A DNA stretch of 64,000 nucleotides from Rhytidiadelphus loreus (lineage: Eukaryota > Streptophyta > Bryopsida > Hypnales > Hylocomiaceae): contig OX344762.1 of assembly GCA_947034895.1 (NCBI GenBank), positions 36,808,760 to 36,872,759 on the forward strand. The letters are read 5' to 3'. The notes beneath the pieces were generated by a model. That model made no database searches. It worked only from the letters and a program-made list of their open reading frames with translations, and was not told where the DNA came from. Made by a program: the position numbers and the translations under genes. Shown piece by piece: positions 35,090-46,337 of this stretch; the first letter of the stretch is position 1; each line of letters opens with the position of its first letter.

Positions 35090-38000
35090 ATGGCTTGCAT
35101 TCGAGTAGATGGTCATGAGGTACCTCTTCTTTTTCTGATGGAGGACAGAGGACACGCTAGAGTTCTCAGTCATCTTCTGCACGTCCGATTTAGATTTGTA
35201 GAGAATTCCATCTATGTTGAAAAAGAAAGGATGTCGGAGTCGGGCAAAGTCAAGGAGTTTGTCCCCATCATTAAATCTGCGGAAGATGAAGGTCACTGCT
35301 GGTACCTTTTGCCAAGGAACTATAGAGCATACGGACTTCCTCTTTCTATGGTCAATGCTTCCATTGAGATTTTGAGTTGCCAATCAGATAATTCAACAGT
35401 AAATATGCCGTATACAGTCAAACCTGTTTCACCTAATGTAGGTCTTTCAGCTTCTCCGGTCCTTATGAAGCCTTCATTACTTCATGTTGTGAAGGTAGAG
35501 AAATTAGATCCAATCATAGAACTATCTAGTGAATCGGAAGGAGAGTCTCCTCAGGTGATTCTAGAGAATATAGGAGGTTTGATCGGAACTAGAACTGAAA
35601 AGAAGGTTGTATTGGATTCAATATCTAACAGCCCTTCGAGCAATCAAGTGCAATCTATAATGCCTCGGACTCCGTTGCATCCATATCCAGCTTCCAAAGT
35701 TAGCATAATGGATTGCTTGCGGAAACTAGCCAACATGCGTCGATCTCGGAATGAGTTGTCTACAGTGGATCTGAACATTATGAAACACCATCATGTTTTC
35801 TTTCTTCCAGTCGTTTATGATGGAGATGTCATCTTTGAACTGCCACCGTGCCGATCTACTTCATCTTCATCAGCGGCGCGGAGCTTAGAAGGAATGGATA
35901 AGCGCTATGATGGACATCCGTGGTGTAGGGTCATGACTACAAACATCAGCAACTCCGACAATCTCAAGTTCCGTAAGTCTCTCTGTGCTGGCCATCTTGC
36001 TTGTATGAACCCGAACTGTGATTACTAAGCAAGATCTTCCAAGAAGAATGAAACAGAGTGGTCTGGCTTCACATCATTTCCTTTTGCAGTTGGAAATGGT
36101 CCTCCTAAAGACTCTACTCTAGTTTGTAAGGTGTGCAAGATATCACCTTCATGTCTTCACACTTGCACTGCTAGGATGTACTATTGTTTTGGTGATAATC
36201 CAGAAATGAGTAGGGCTGCTATTCACTTTGGAGAGCACAACCACCCGGTTGCGAAGGGGATGTACAGAGATTCCACACAGGAAATCTTTGGACTTCTAGA
36301 AGAGCAAGTTTCCAAAACACCGTCGGCCACAAACTCCGCAATTGTACTATCTGCTAGTAAAGAGTTTCTGACTAATCATCTATTTCACAACGGAGAAGGA
36401 GAGAAGAAGATGCTGAAGGGGGAGGAAATGGAAGAAGTGATGGAACGCTTCCAATATCTTTCATCTCCAAGTATTCGGAATGTGATCTCGTCATTTCGCT
36501 CAAACAATCGAGGAGGGATCATTGACAACATCATGACAATGAAGAAGGAGTCGAAGTTCGAATTCATACATGACAGCGTCTTTCCAGGTCAGGGCAAGGA
36601 GAAGGTTTACATTTTTAAAATGCTCACGGAAGGACCTGGAAGTGGAGTGGACCTCGTCAAGCGCATGCAACCAGGAGGGAATCTACAGAACGCGTGGTTG
36701 ATGTTTGATCACATGAAGCGCGTGAAGGATTGGACCGCAATGGCTTGCCACGTATACGATGCCGAGTACAAAAAGGTGATGACCATTGCAATGTGTGATA
36801 TGCAATCCGAAGATACCGTGGTGCAGATACAGTTTTGGAAGAGTTTAAATGCTGTCATGGAGCAACATGGAGTGCCTCAGCCAAACTTTAAAGGATTCAT
36901 GGCAGATAGTGCCATGGCCAATTGGAACGCTGTCCGTATAGTTTACGGAAATGGCTCTGCCAATGAGGAAATGGCAAATCGTGAGAGAACATGTTTGCTG
37001 CATTGGAGTAGTTCTCTTCATAAACACACCCAGAAGTATATCAAAGAAGCACTTCAACATCAACATATTTCTCTGTGTAAACAGTACAAAGATTCCATGA
37101 ATATGGACCAGGCAGAGACACGATACAGTGCAATACGATCTTGGTGGCTATCATCTGGAGTTGCAAATGAAGAATCGCTTCATCACTTAGACCATTGGCT
37201 AGCATTCTGGCATTTTCGGTACCGGCAATGGGGAGGCTTCATGGACATGGTGAGTGAATTCATTAGTTCAATGTTTGCAAATATATTTATTTGAGGAGAT
37301 GCATTTATTATATACAACCCAAAACCTGTATTGCTTCATGTAATTTTCTGTAATTTACAGTTGTTGACAAAATATAAAGAAACCACTTTATTTTTTTTTA
37401 AGTTGTTGATAATTTTTTTTAAAGTATTCGAATTGTGGTGGTCCCTCAAATACTGAAGATACATCCGTCGGATCCGACGGTTGTTTTTTTGGTGTTTGGT
37501 GAACCTCTTGATTTTTTCAACCTCGAATACAACTTCAAATTAGTAGGAGTACAATTTCTGAATGTCAGTATGGCCTATATTTTCCTATATGAAGAAATTG
37601 GGTAAATATTCTGTTTTTTTCTTTTGATATAGTAATATATTTCTAAATGAATTTTTCTTTGACTGTCCTTCATTTCATAAGAGGATATATTAAGTGGATC
37701 ACAATTGAGTTTGAAAATACGAAAGTCTGTTAAGTTTATAAAGTGAACTGCTAACTAACCCTTGTACTTGCTTGAATATGTAGAAATTGAATTTAGAAGA
37801 GATGCTGGACTTACCGTCATGCAATTTATCCGAAACGGTCCATAACAAGTGGCTGCAAATGTCCGGGAAAAGAGGTAACAACTTGTTTGATGCCACTTGT
37901 GACGACAGTATTCGTGCTTGGATGCAAATGACGAACTATCGGGCCTACCTTAGAGGTCATGCATGTGGTTCTGGTCCTTCCAAGGAAGAATTGAGGTTGA

Positions 38001-39172
38001 GGGCTGCCACACGAAGCAGAGATCCAAAGAAAATTGCAGAAGCATTGAACACTTTACCTGGAGCAGAGGGGCTTGGAAATCGTGTACCGCATTTGGAAGG
38101 AGAAGAAATCTTTGGAAGTACAAAGAGGAAGTTAGATGTACCCATTGGAGATGCTGGAGATTCACACAGACCAGATAAAGTGAATTTTAGTCAACCGCGG
38201 GTGCGAACGAGGTCTACAACAACTTCTAATGACATCTTTCAAGAGAAAGGTAAAGAGCCGGACGCTAACAGTTCTCCACATGTCACTATTGCGTGCGAAA
38301 GTGACTGTGACATATCGAAGTGGCATATTGCAAGGATTAGCCACAAATCGAATGCAAAATGTCACGCTCAACAGAAAGGGTCAAATATCAAGTGTACTGG
38401 CAAAATTGCAAGGGGAAAGAAAGGAACTCCAGCTCCAACATATCGAGGTAGAAAAGTAGAGTATGGAAGTAAGCAAGAGGTGGTGGTGGACTTCTGGTTT
38501 TGTTGGGATGATATAGAACGATGTGTCAAAGGCTCAAAACGGAAGTGGATAATAGATTGGCCGGAGGTGCCAGAGGTTTGGCCAGTTCTATCAGGAACAC
38601 ATCTCAATCGGGAGGAAACTTTGATCTTACAACATGTAGGATTCCAACTCCAACAACGCCCTACACTGTCGCCTCGTCGACTTTTCAATATGTCAAAGAT
38701 TTTCAACACTATTTTATTTGACTAACCACCACCAAAGAATCCAGATGTGTATCCAACGGTTAGGAATAGCCGAAACATTCGAAGGATTGCAAATGCACCA
38801 ACTACAGAACAACGGAATAAGTGGGAGAGTGCAGGAAACATTAAAGGTCAAATTCTGGGAGTAACCTTAATCCCCAATCCGGGTTTAGGTGCAGTAGTGT
38901 CACTAGAGACAGGGGCAGATCATAACAAAAACGTCTATCGAATTACAGTCGGCCTATTTCCCATGTGTACATGCCCAGACTTTGTAAATATGGTTGTTTC
39001 TACTATTGGAGGTCGACAGCAATATGTAAATTGCAAACACCTGTACTACTTGTATAGGTACTTCTGCAAGATGGACGTGAATGAAGACAAATTCATTCAT
39101 GCACCCAGTTATAGCTTCAATGAGTTGAAGCTACTTCTAGTTCGAGCAGGAATTATTACAATTCCCGAATAG
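35090..39172 (+). pseudogene. Gene A' (MULE-2): MULE-type transposase with two in-frame TAA codons
   Basis: Exons 35090-37249 and 37784-39172 (donor GTGAGT, acceptor ATGTAG) join at the same place as in gene A, after GGFMDM. Exon 1 has exactly the same length as in gene A (2160 bases). The order of parts is the same: PIIELSSESEGE, Cys/His-rich region ending HNHP, MFDHMKRVKDW, FMADSAMANW, CLLHW, SCNLSETVHNKW and a SWIM finger CTC...CKH near the C-terminus. In-frame TAA codons lie at 36026-36028 (inside the zinc region, between NCDY and ARSSKK) and 38723-38725 (after TILFD). The frame is otherwise open and closely conserved, so the copy died recently or is read through. The 534-bp intron holds a palindrome. 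Confidence 0.85.
37436..37505. repeat. Nested palindrome, copy 6 (A' intron)
   Basis: The centre CCGTCGGATCCGACGG is perfect over 16 bp (37465-37480), with outer GGTCC and GAACC arms. It occupies the intron equivalent to the one holding the MULE-1 palindrome in gene A. Confidence 0.85.
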
Positions 39173-40499
39173 GCATAGGCGCATTTTCAAATGTACTTCA
39201 TTTGTATGGTATTTATTTAAGTATACTTCGATTGAAATAACCCTAAACCCCTAATATTGAAAATAGGTAAGCTTTTTTTTGGGCCTTCATTCGTTTTTTG
39301 TTTTCCTCAAACCCTTATCTTCTATTCTTTTCTCTTCATTGTCCAGACTCGTAGCTTAATTCTTTATTGCATTCTGTATTTTTGTGAATGCACTGGGATT
39401 TCCATTTGTTCTAAGCGGAAAAAAGAATGAGTAGGTATTTATAAAGTATAGGAAATTGAAAACATGTCTCATAAGTCTCATTAGTACACTGTTGTAAGGT
39501 GAGTTCTTGCGAATTATCCTAAACCCCTATCTAGTATTACACTTATGAATATGAAAATCATTTTCACTGAATCCATCTCGTCGATTTTATTGCCCTACTT
39601 CACTTTTTTTCCTTATCTTTTCCTATTTTTTTTGTCTCTTCTTACTTTTTTTCCATTTCATTTAAATTTTTCTCATTTTTCCTTTCATTTTTCCTTTCCT
39701 TTTTCCTTTTTTTCCTTTTCCATTTTTTTTTCCTTTTCCATTTTTATTTCTTTTCCAATTTTTTTTCATTTTCCATTTTTTTTTCATTTTCATTTTTCAT
39801 TTTTCATTTTTTCCTTTCATTTTTCCTTTCATTTTTCATTTTTTTCCCTTTTCCCTTTTTTTTTCTTTCATAATTTTTTTCATTTCCCTTCCATTTGTAT
39901 TTCCATTTCTTTCTTGTTTTCCTTTCATTTGTAATTCTCAATTTTTATTTCCATTCAATTTCGATAAACCCTAAACCTTCTTTTCTTTTTTCTTTTTAAT
40001 CCACCTTTTTTTTCATTCATTTCATTCGTTGAGGTTCTCACTTTCTTCATCTTTTTTTCTAGTACAACGCCTTCCATTTCTAAACCCTAAACCCCTAAAC
40101 TTTCTCTTCTTCAATTTTGTACAAATTTTTTTAAGATGTGAACATGAGGTAGGATATTACAAATTTACAACGAGTCCTTGAAATTAATTTCAAAATTTTA
40201 AACTCTATATGCTAAGGCCTGCAAACATTGGAGTCATATGCCTACAACAATGATATGAGGTATTCATCTGAACGTACCCTTGAAGCTGTGGTATTCATCT
40301 GAACCTACAACTTGAAGACATAGAAAATAAAAAATTTAAGACAATAAAAATAAAAATTTAACCGAATCCACGGTTTTAGGAGCCACGGTCATAGGTCGCA
40401 ATACTTACTATAAATAGTAACTTTTTTTCTATTTTAGGCAATTTTTTGAAAACTTTCCTTTTTTAAACATCATTAACAAAATTTATATAATTTTGGATC
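39173..40499. other. MULE-2 right arm: pyrimidine tract and teloboxes
   Basis: Positions 39590-39960 are almost pure T/C on the plus strand (TTTTTCC and TTTTTCATT words). AAACCCTAA/AAACCCCTAA-type words occur near 39240, 39520, 39967 and 40083. The open frame across the tract is low complexity and not a gene. Confidence 0.7.
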
Positions 40500-40578
40500 T
40501 CTATGCTCGCAAACTTGACGCTCACAGCTCGCAGGCTCGCTGCTCCAAGCTCGCATGCTAGCGTCGTTGATTTTTCAG
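40500..40578 (-). repeat. MULE-2 right terminal inverted repeat and target duplication
   Basis: Reading inward from 40569 on the minus strand: CAACGACGCTAGCATGCGAG, followed by more GAGC words. Target duplication ATTTTTCAG at 40570-40578. Confidence 0.88.
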
Positions 40579-41559
40579 TTCATACAGGTAGTACGACTCA
40601 ATGTACTTACACGTTTTGAATTGAAAAGTATATTTGCAGCTTCTAATTGATTCCGTGAGTACACTAGAAGTTTTGTTGGTCAAATTGACCGCTTGTGTGA
40701 GACTGTGCATCGAGCGGGTGTATGTCAAATTGTTGTGTGTAGCATCTTGAGGACTTGTGGGAAGCTGTGGTCTAATTGATTGAGTGTTAAATCTATAACC
40801 GAGTGTATGATTTATTGTCTAATTGACTGAATTCAAGTGTGTCTATATACTCGTTTGAAAACTGAGTTTGGCTCAATTGAATCCGTCTATTTACATGAGT
40901 CATTGTTGTGATCGAATTATTGTGGTCAAGTAGCTGCGTTTGAACTTACTGCTTAGGTCGTTGAGTTATGGACTTACAGTATAGTCTAATTGAGTGGATT
41001 AATTCTGTCTAGTTGCTCAATGGTGGACTGAGCCGGTGTCAAATAGACTACCTGAGACTTAATTGAGATTGTCTAGTGGTATAATTAAGGACTGAATTTG
41101 TATAACGTCAATCCTGTTACAATGAAAAATTTAAGTAATTGCTTGTTGTGATTGAGCATGGTAAGTAATGTTTAATTAAAAATTGCAAGCTTAATTTCAG
41201 TATAGATGAAGAGCAGGTCTGTTGGCTAAGCGGTCCAATTGCCTAAGGGATGTTACGGTCAAGTTGTCTGCAAGTGATTGCGAGAAAGAATTGTAAACTG
41301 TCTATTTAAGGGAGTGAAATGTGTTAAGAAATTTAATGAGTGGAAGGTTGAAGCGGCGATTGGCAAGCATGGTCTACTTACCAGGGTTGTCTACCCGGAC
41401 AACTCGACAACTCGACAAACTCGACGTCGAAGACGTCTAGTAGAGGGTCCCGTCCATCTAATAGAGTCAACTTTACCCTTTGACTTTTCTGGAATTTACC
41501 CCCCATTTACCTAGGCTTACCTGGCTGCCATGTGGCAGCCACGTGGCAAATGTAGGGCG
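40579..41559. other. TAATTG-rich non-coding stretch
   Basis: No gene. It is rich in GTCTAATTG/AATTGA words and similar in texture to 21.3-22.6 kb. TGTTGGCTAAGCGG near 41219 resembles a tRNA A box, but no tRNA fold follows. Confidence 0.4.
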
Positions 41560-42015
41560 ACCTCGGGTGAGGGCGACTTCGGGTAGGGGGCGACTTCGGG
41601 TGGGGCGACCTCGGGTGAGGGCGACTTCGGGTGGGGTGACTTCGGGTGGGGGCGACTTCGGGTGTGAGGCGACCGCGGGTCCGGGGCGACTTCGGGTAGG
41701 GGCGACTGCGGGTATGGGGCGACTATAGGTCTTGGGCGAACACGGGTACTAGGTCGCGGTCGCCGATACCCGCACCCGTCGGCGCACTTGCCCTCATCCA
41801 AGACCCGCACTCGCCCTTCGTCACTTGCACGCGCCCCCCCAGGACTTACGGTCACCCCCAGGACCCGCGGTCACCCCTCCAGGACCCGCAGTCGCCCCCC
41901 CCAGGACCCGCAGTCGCCCCCCCAGGACCGCTGGTCGCCCCTCCAGAACCGCTGGTTGCCTACGTGACCCGCACGCGCCCATTTTGCATCCACACCCGGG
42001 TTCGCCTATATATGA
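41560..42015 (+). promoter_or_regulatory. GCGACTTCGGGT array and TATA box before gene C
   Basis: From 41560 to about 41755 the plus strand repeats GGGCGACTTCGGGT-like units. From 41760 to 41990 the complementary form (GACCCGCAGTCGCCC-like) takes over, so the block is a large imperfect palindrome. TATATAT at 42007-42013 follows, about 190 bp before the start codon of gene C. Similar arrays precede C' and D. Likely a promoter block. Confidence 0.65.
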
Positions 42016-42260
42016 AGTCGCCGAATCTTCATTCTCCCATGTTCATCACTAAGGCTTCTTGGCTTGTATCCCTTTCTGGCTACATGCATAAGCATTTGGT
42101 GTTGAAAATTTACTATTGACTACTTTCATCCAAGGTTCTTTTTCTAGTGGTTTGATTTCAACAATCCCTCTACATTTTTTAGGACCTTCATTTCAACAAC
42201 CCACCATGGCTAGTGGAGACAATACCACTAGAGAATTTCTTGCTGAAGCCCCTCCACCGG

Positions 42261-45200
42261 TGTGGGCGCTTAATTACCCACCCTTGGTAATTAATCGGAC
42301 ACAAACAGGTTCTAGGGGTTAACTAAATTCTAACCTAACGGGTGACTAAACGTCGGTCCATTGTGCCTTCCAAGCAATGGATCTTCTTTTCTAAGTTCCT
42401 AGTTTCCGCGGGTGACAATGGAGTTGTCCCCAATTGGCGAGGGAATAGTTTGGGATAACCGTCCCCTAACGGCAAGCTATACGAACTACCACCGAATCTA
42501 TCCTAATCTATGGGAATCTAAGGCTAATTGACCTCCCCTAGGACTGAGGAGAGATTATCTAAGTCCCTTCCATGGTTTCCTGAGTTGATTGGGTCTCTTC
42601 CTAATCTAAGTTATCTTTTTCCCTAATTTAATTTTCTAATTTAATTTATCTAAATTACTTCCTAATTTAATCTTCTAATTTAATTGATCTAATTTATCTT
42701 CTAATTTAAATGATCTAATTTATCTTCTAATTTATCTTCTAATTTAACTTATCTTTTTTCCTAATTTATTTTCTAATCTAATTTATCTTTTTTCCTAATT
42801 TAATTTCCTAATTTAATCTTCTAATTTTAATTTATCTTTTCTCCTAATTTAATTTTCTAAGGCAAGGTCCGTTTTGCTAAATTAACCCGAGCTCCTAATT
42901 GGATTATTTTGTCTTAATCTAGTGTTCGTTTCTTGGTTGAGTGCTAACCTTAACGGTTACTAATTCCTAGTCCTATCCTACTCTACTCTAATTTGGTTGC
43001 TCTGATGGTTAACTTCTATGTGTGAGATGGGTTGGATACTTCTATCGATAACCTTCTATGCCTAAACTTAAGGCCTATCCCTAATCCCTCTTTGCTAATC
43101 AAAATTATTCACTATCTAACAGAGCCTAACGTAAATTAGAAGGAAAAAAAAAAGACACCGGGGATCTGTTTAATGACTCACCTGATCGTCGTTAGCATGT
43201 GCGGCATTCTCCTCCATACCTCCAACCGCGTGCTCGTATTCCATAGTCGACAAGTATTTTGACGTAGTAAAATGCCAACGGCTTAGTCCTCGGCGAAGTG
43301 GTACACCTTAAAGACCTTTAATGGTTCCTTCCTTCCTCCTTGCCTCTTCTTCTTTTCTTTCAACACTATTCCTACCAACCCTTTAAATGAGACCTTACAC
43401 CATATGACGCTAATCTAATGGAAGAATCACCTATTCCCTTACGTCGTCATTTTGGTGTCATCCTAATCTCCTTCCCAATGGTTGTAAGAAGCTTGTGAGA
43501 TTTCCTACCTAATCCTATGACGCAACACTATTTATCGTCTCTCCCTTCTTCCTCTCCTATAACTACCCCCTTCCTAATTTTGTCATCATTGTGTGAAGTG
43601 GCTTGTTGGTGAGGGACTTTGAGAGGTTGTGCAGGTTTGGACGCGTGGGATGGCGACTTCTCTTCCCCCCTTCTTCCTTTAGCCTTGAGTTGGTCTTTCG
43701 TTAGTTTTTCACTAGACCCCGGGTTTCAATCTTAGTGTGATGAAAACCCCCAAAAAAGGTGTGGTGGGGCCCCGCAGGGCATCGTCCCGTAGTGCTGAAT
43801 TTAGTTGAGGTAAGGATTTCTCCCTTTCCCCCCCCTTTAGACTCCCAACTCCCTGGCCCTCCCCCTTGAACTCCCAACTCCCTAGCCCTCCCGAACTGGC
43901 CCTCCCCAAATTGGCTCCCCGAACTGGCTCCCCCCCGACTGGCTCCCCCCCCCGAACTGGCTCCCCGATACCCGGCCCCCCCTTACAGCTGGCTGACTGC
44001 TCCCTTACGGGCTGGCTGACTGCTCCCTTACGGGCCTCCCCTTACGGGCTGGCTGACTGCTCCCTTACGGGCCTCCCCTTACGGGCTGGCTGACTACTCC
44101 CTTACGGGCCTCCCCTTGGGCTGGCTCACTGCTCCCTTACGGGCCTCCCCTTGGGCTGGCTGACTGCTCCCTTACGGGCCTCCCCTTGGGGCGGGCTGGC
44201 TGCTCTTTTACGGGCCTCCCCTTGGGGCTGGTCCCAAGTATTTTTACTACAATCCTTCCTCTCCGGGTTCCCGTATGGGAACCCACTACACAACTTAAAA
44301 TTGGACAGGTCAGGGTCAAAGCTTCGCCGTCTAGGGGAAATAGACAAAAAGTTTTAACAACTAGCAAAACAACGGCCTAGTGGCGGGGTTTCTCCCTATA
44401 CTTGTCTACCACCTAGGGCACTCTTGGGGGCTAAACTTTGGCTTTTCCCAAGAAGATCTTGGGAACTAAACTTTGGAACCAAAAAGTATAGGGGGTTCAA
44501 AGCTTCGCTGTCGAATTGGTTTTGACACCAACTCTAAGACTGGTGACGCCCCCCGGGTCCAAAGCTTCGCCGTCTAAGGCCTGTTTTTGACACACACTCT
44601 AAGACTAGGGTAGGTTACAGGTTCAAAGCTTCGCCGCCTCAAGGGCGGTGGGGTCCACTCGTAAACAACACGGCAAGGGTGACTATGGTTAGGACTTACA
44701 CAAGAGGCAACCGAATCCACAAGGTAAACATAAACAAGGCAATACTCATGTACTAAAGGCCCCCCAAAGCGGCATCGCCAAGGTACGGGGGGGGGGTGTG
44801 ATTTTAGGATTAGTACAAGACACCCAAAAAGATACACGGAAAACACACGCAAGTAGATGGAAACCGCTTGACTCACACACGTACAAGGTAAGGTAGAAGG
44901 ACCTCAAGGACTTCAAAGAGCTTGAAATAAAACGACAATGGGAGCCAAAAGTGCTCCGAAAACACCGTAGAGGTTTTTTTGGCTTGAAACGCCAAAAATT
45001 CCAAGATAACTTGGACCCACGGACCCAAAACAAGTATTGGGGGTGTTTTGGGAGAGAGAAGGGCCCCCTTTTATAGGTTTCCAAGGGCCCACTCCCCCCC
45101 TCGACGAGTAACCTCATCCATCCGGATTTTCATCCAACTTTGAGATTTTCACCTAATCTTGGGTTTTACGCTGGTCCTAGTTTCTAACTTTTGGAGTTTA

Positions 45201-46337
45201 GCTCGGAATTGAAAATGGATTGCGCCAATGGCTTCAGAATGCCATTTTTAGCCTAAGGGACCCCCTACCCCTATTTCTATCACAAAAAAACCCTCGGAAA
45301 CTAGTGCCAACTGGAGCCAATTAAAAGGGTAAAAACCTAACTTTTGGGGTTTACCTCTTTTGGCTTGGGTAACTAGCTAGGGTTGTTGGGGAGGTTCTAG
45401 GGAGTAAGAAAAGGCTCCTTGATGTCTTTGTTCCGACTTCGTACGCTCCCGGGACGCCGGTCAACCCCGCAAAGATCCTGCCGTAAATATTAATTGGGGG
45501 GATGTTGTCAGTTTCGGCTGCTTCCCGCTATTGGAACGCCATGAAATTTGTCGGGGCGCGTTATTAACATAAAAGATGCTAGTCTAATTTTTAGTGAGAT
45601 TTTACCGTGGCCTGGGTATTTTCTATGAATTTCCCAACGTGGCCTTTGGCGGTTGACCGCTCGGAAAAAGATCCTTTGGAGATCAGAAAAAACCGAGACT
45701 TTTTGGGGAACCTCTCATGGAGTCCTCCAAGCCACGTGCCAAGTCTTAGGCTATTCTGGCACACAGTTGGTGGCAAGGTGAAAACTGACTTCGGTTGAAT
45801 CACCGGCAGTCAGGGAATCTTTCACATGTGAGGGAATCTTGGCGAATGGGTTTTGCCGTGGATATCCCGACATGCTCCAGATCCGAGAACACTATCCGGC
45901 GGCTGTGGATTCCTCCATGCGGCCTGTCTGAGACAAGTAACACCTACAAGCTAACAATTTGGATTCCTAATGTTTCATCGGTGGAATGGGGAAACTAGAA
46001 TCTATCTTTGGAGATTTATGTGGAGACCTCCCCCACTCTCCTAAGACTTAATTTAGCCTATCATGGTCACATGCACTAGGGTTTGGGCTATTTTGGATAA
46101 GTTCCCAGTAGCCCTGTTGTTTCCCACTAATTACGGGTTCTAACCTATATACAAGTGGGTTTCATGGGTAATCTATGGATAAAAGGCTATTTATGACCAA
46201 ATGCTATACTGGTACGTGACATACCTATTTTGGTTCTACACTCTTTTTTGGGCTTTTTGTACTACTTTATGCCTTAATTTGTAATAAACTAAAAAAAAGA
46301 AAACAATGAGTCCCAAGTGACGAATTTGGGGCTCACA
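42261..46337 (-). mobile_element. Giant solo-LTR-like element, copy 1, inside gene C
   Basis: 4077 bp with TG...CA ends and the 5-bp target duplication ACCGG (42256-42260, 46338-46342). It is nearly identical to 53095-57111 in opposite orientation. There is no pol-type coding sequence. The transcription direction (minus here) is inferred from a TATAAAAG box. It contains an AT tract of TTTAATTTTCTAA words (42610-42870), a tandem GGCTGGCTGACTGCTCCC region (43985-44230) and four GACGGCGAAGCTTTG words. TG/CA ends plus a 5-bp duplication fit a solo LTR; 4 kb is unusually long. Confidence 0.85.
43182..43244 (-). other. Possible start exon inside element copy 1
   Basis: ATG at 43244 opens 21 codons (MEYEHAVGGMEENAAHANDD, then Q) ending exactly at a GTGAGT donor. 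The same occurs in copy 2 (56128-56190). It might be the first exon of the parent retroelement transcript. Confidence 0.4.

Larger units (their letters stand above)
23527..40569. mobile_element. MULE-2: giant Mutator-like transposon, inverted relative to MULE-1
   Basis: Left end CAGGGTTGCTACCGTGCGAG; right end, reversed, CAACGACGCTAGCATGCGAG. It is bounded by the 9-bp direct repeat ATTTTTCAG (23518-23526 and 40570-40578). It encodes B' and E' on the minus strand and A' on the plus strand, so the divergent plan of MULE-1 is kept in mirror image. Subterminal ATGACCGTGG and CTATGACCGTG occur near 23608 and 23622, and CCACGGTCATAGG near 40390. It is larger than MULE-1 mainly because of the long first intron of B' and of the right arm. 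Confidence 0.9.

Noticed and set aside
39545..39934. 129-residue Phe/Ser-rich frame
   Set aside because: Translation of the pyrimidine tract; low complexity.
4967..40569. Segmental inverted duplication explaining the mirrored A-B / B'-A' order
   Set aside because: Proteins are strongly diverged, non-coding parts do not align, and each unit has its own target duplication.
41205..41280. tRNA gene suggested by an A-box-like TGTTGGCTAAGCGG
   Set aside because: No B box at the right distance and no cloverleaf can be drawn.
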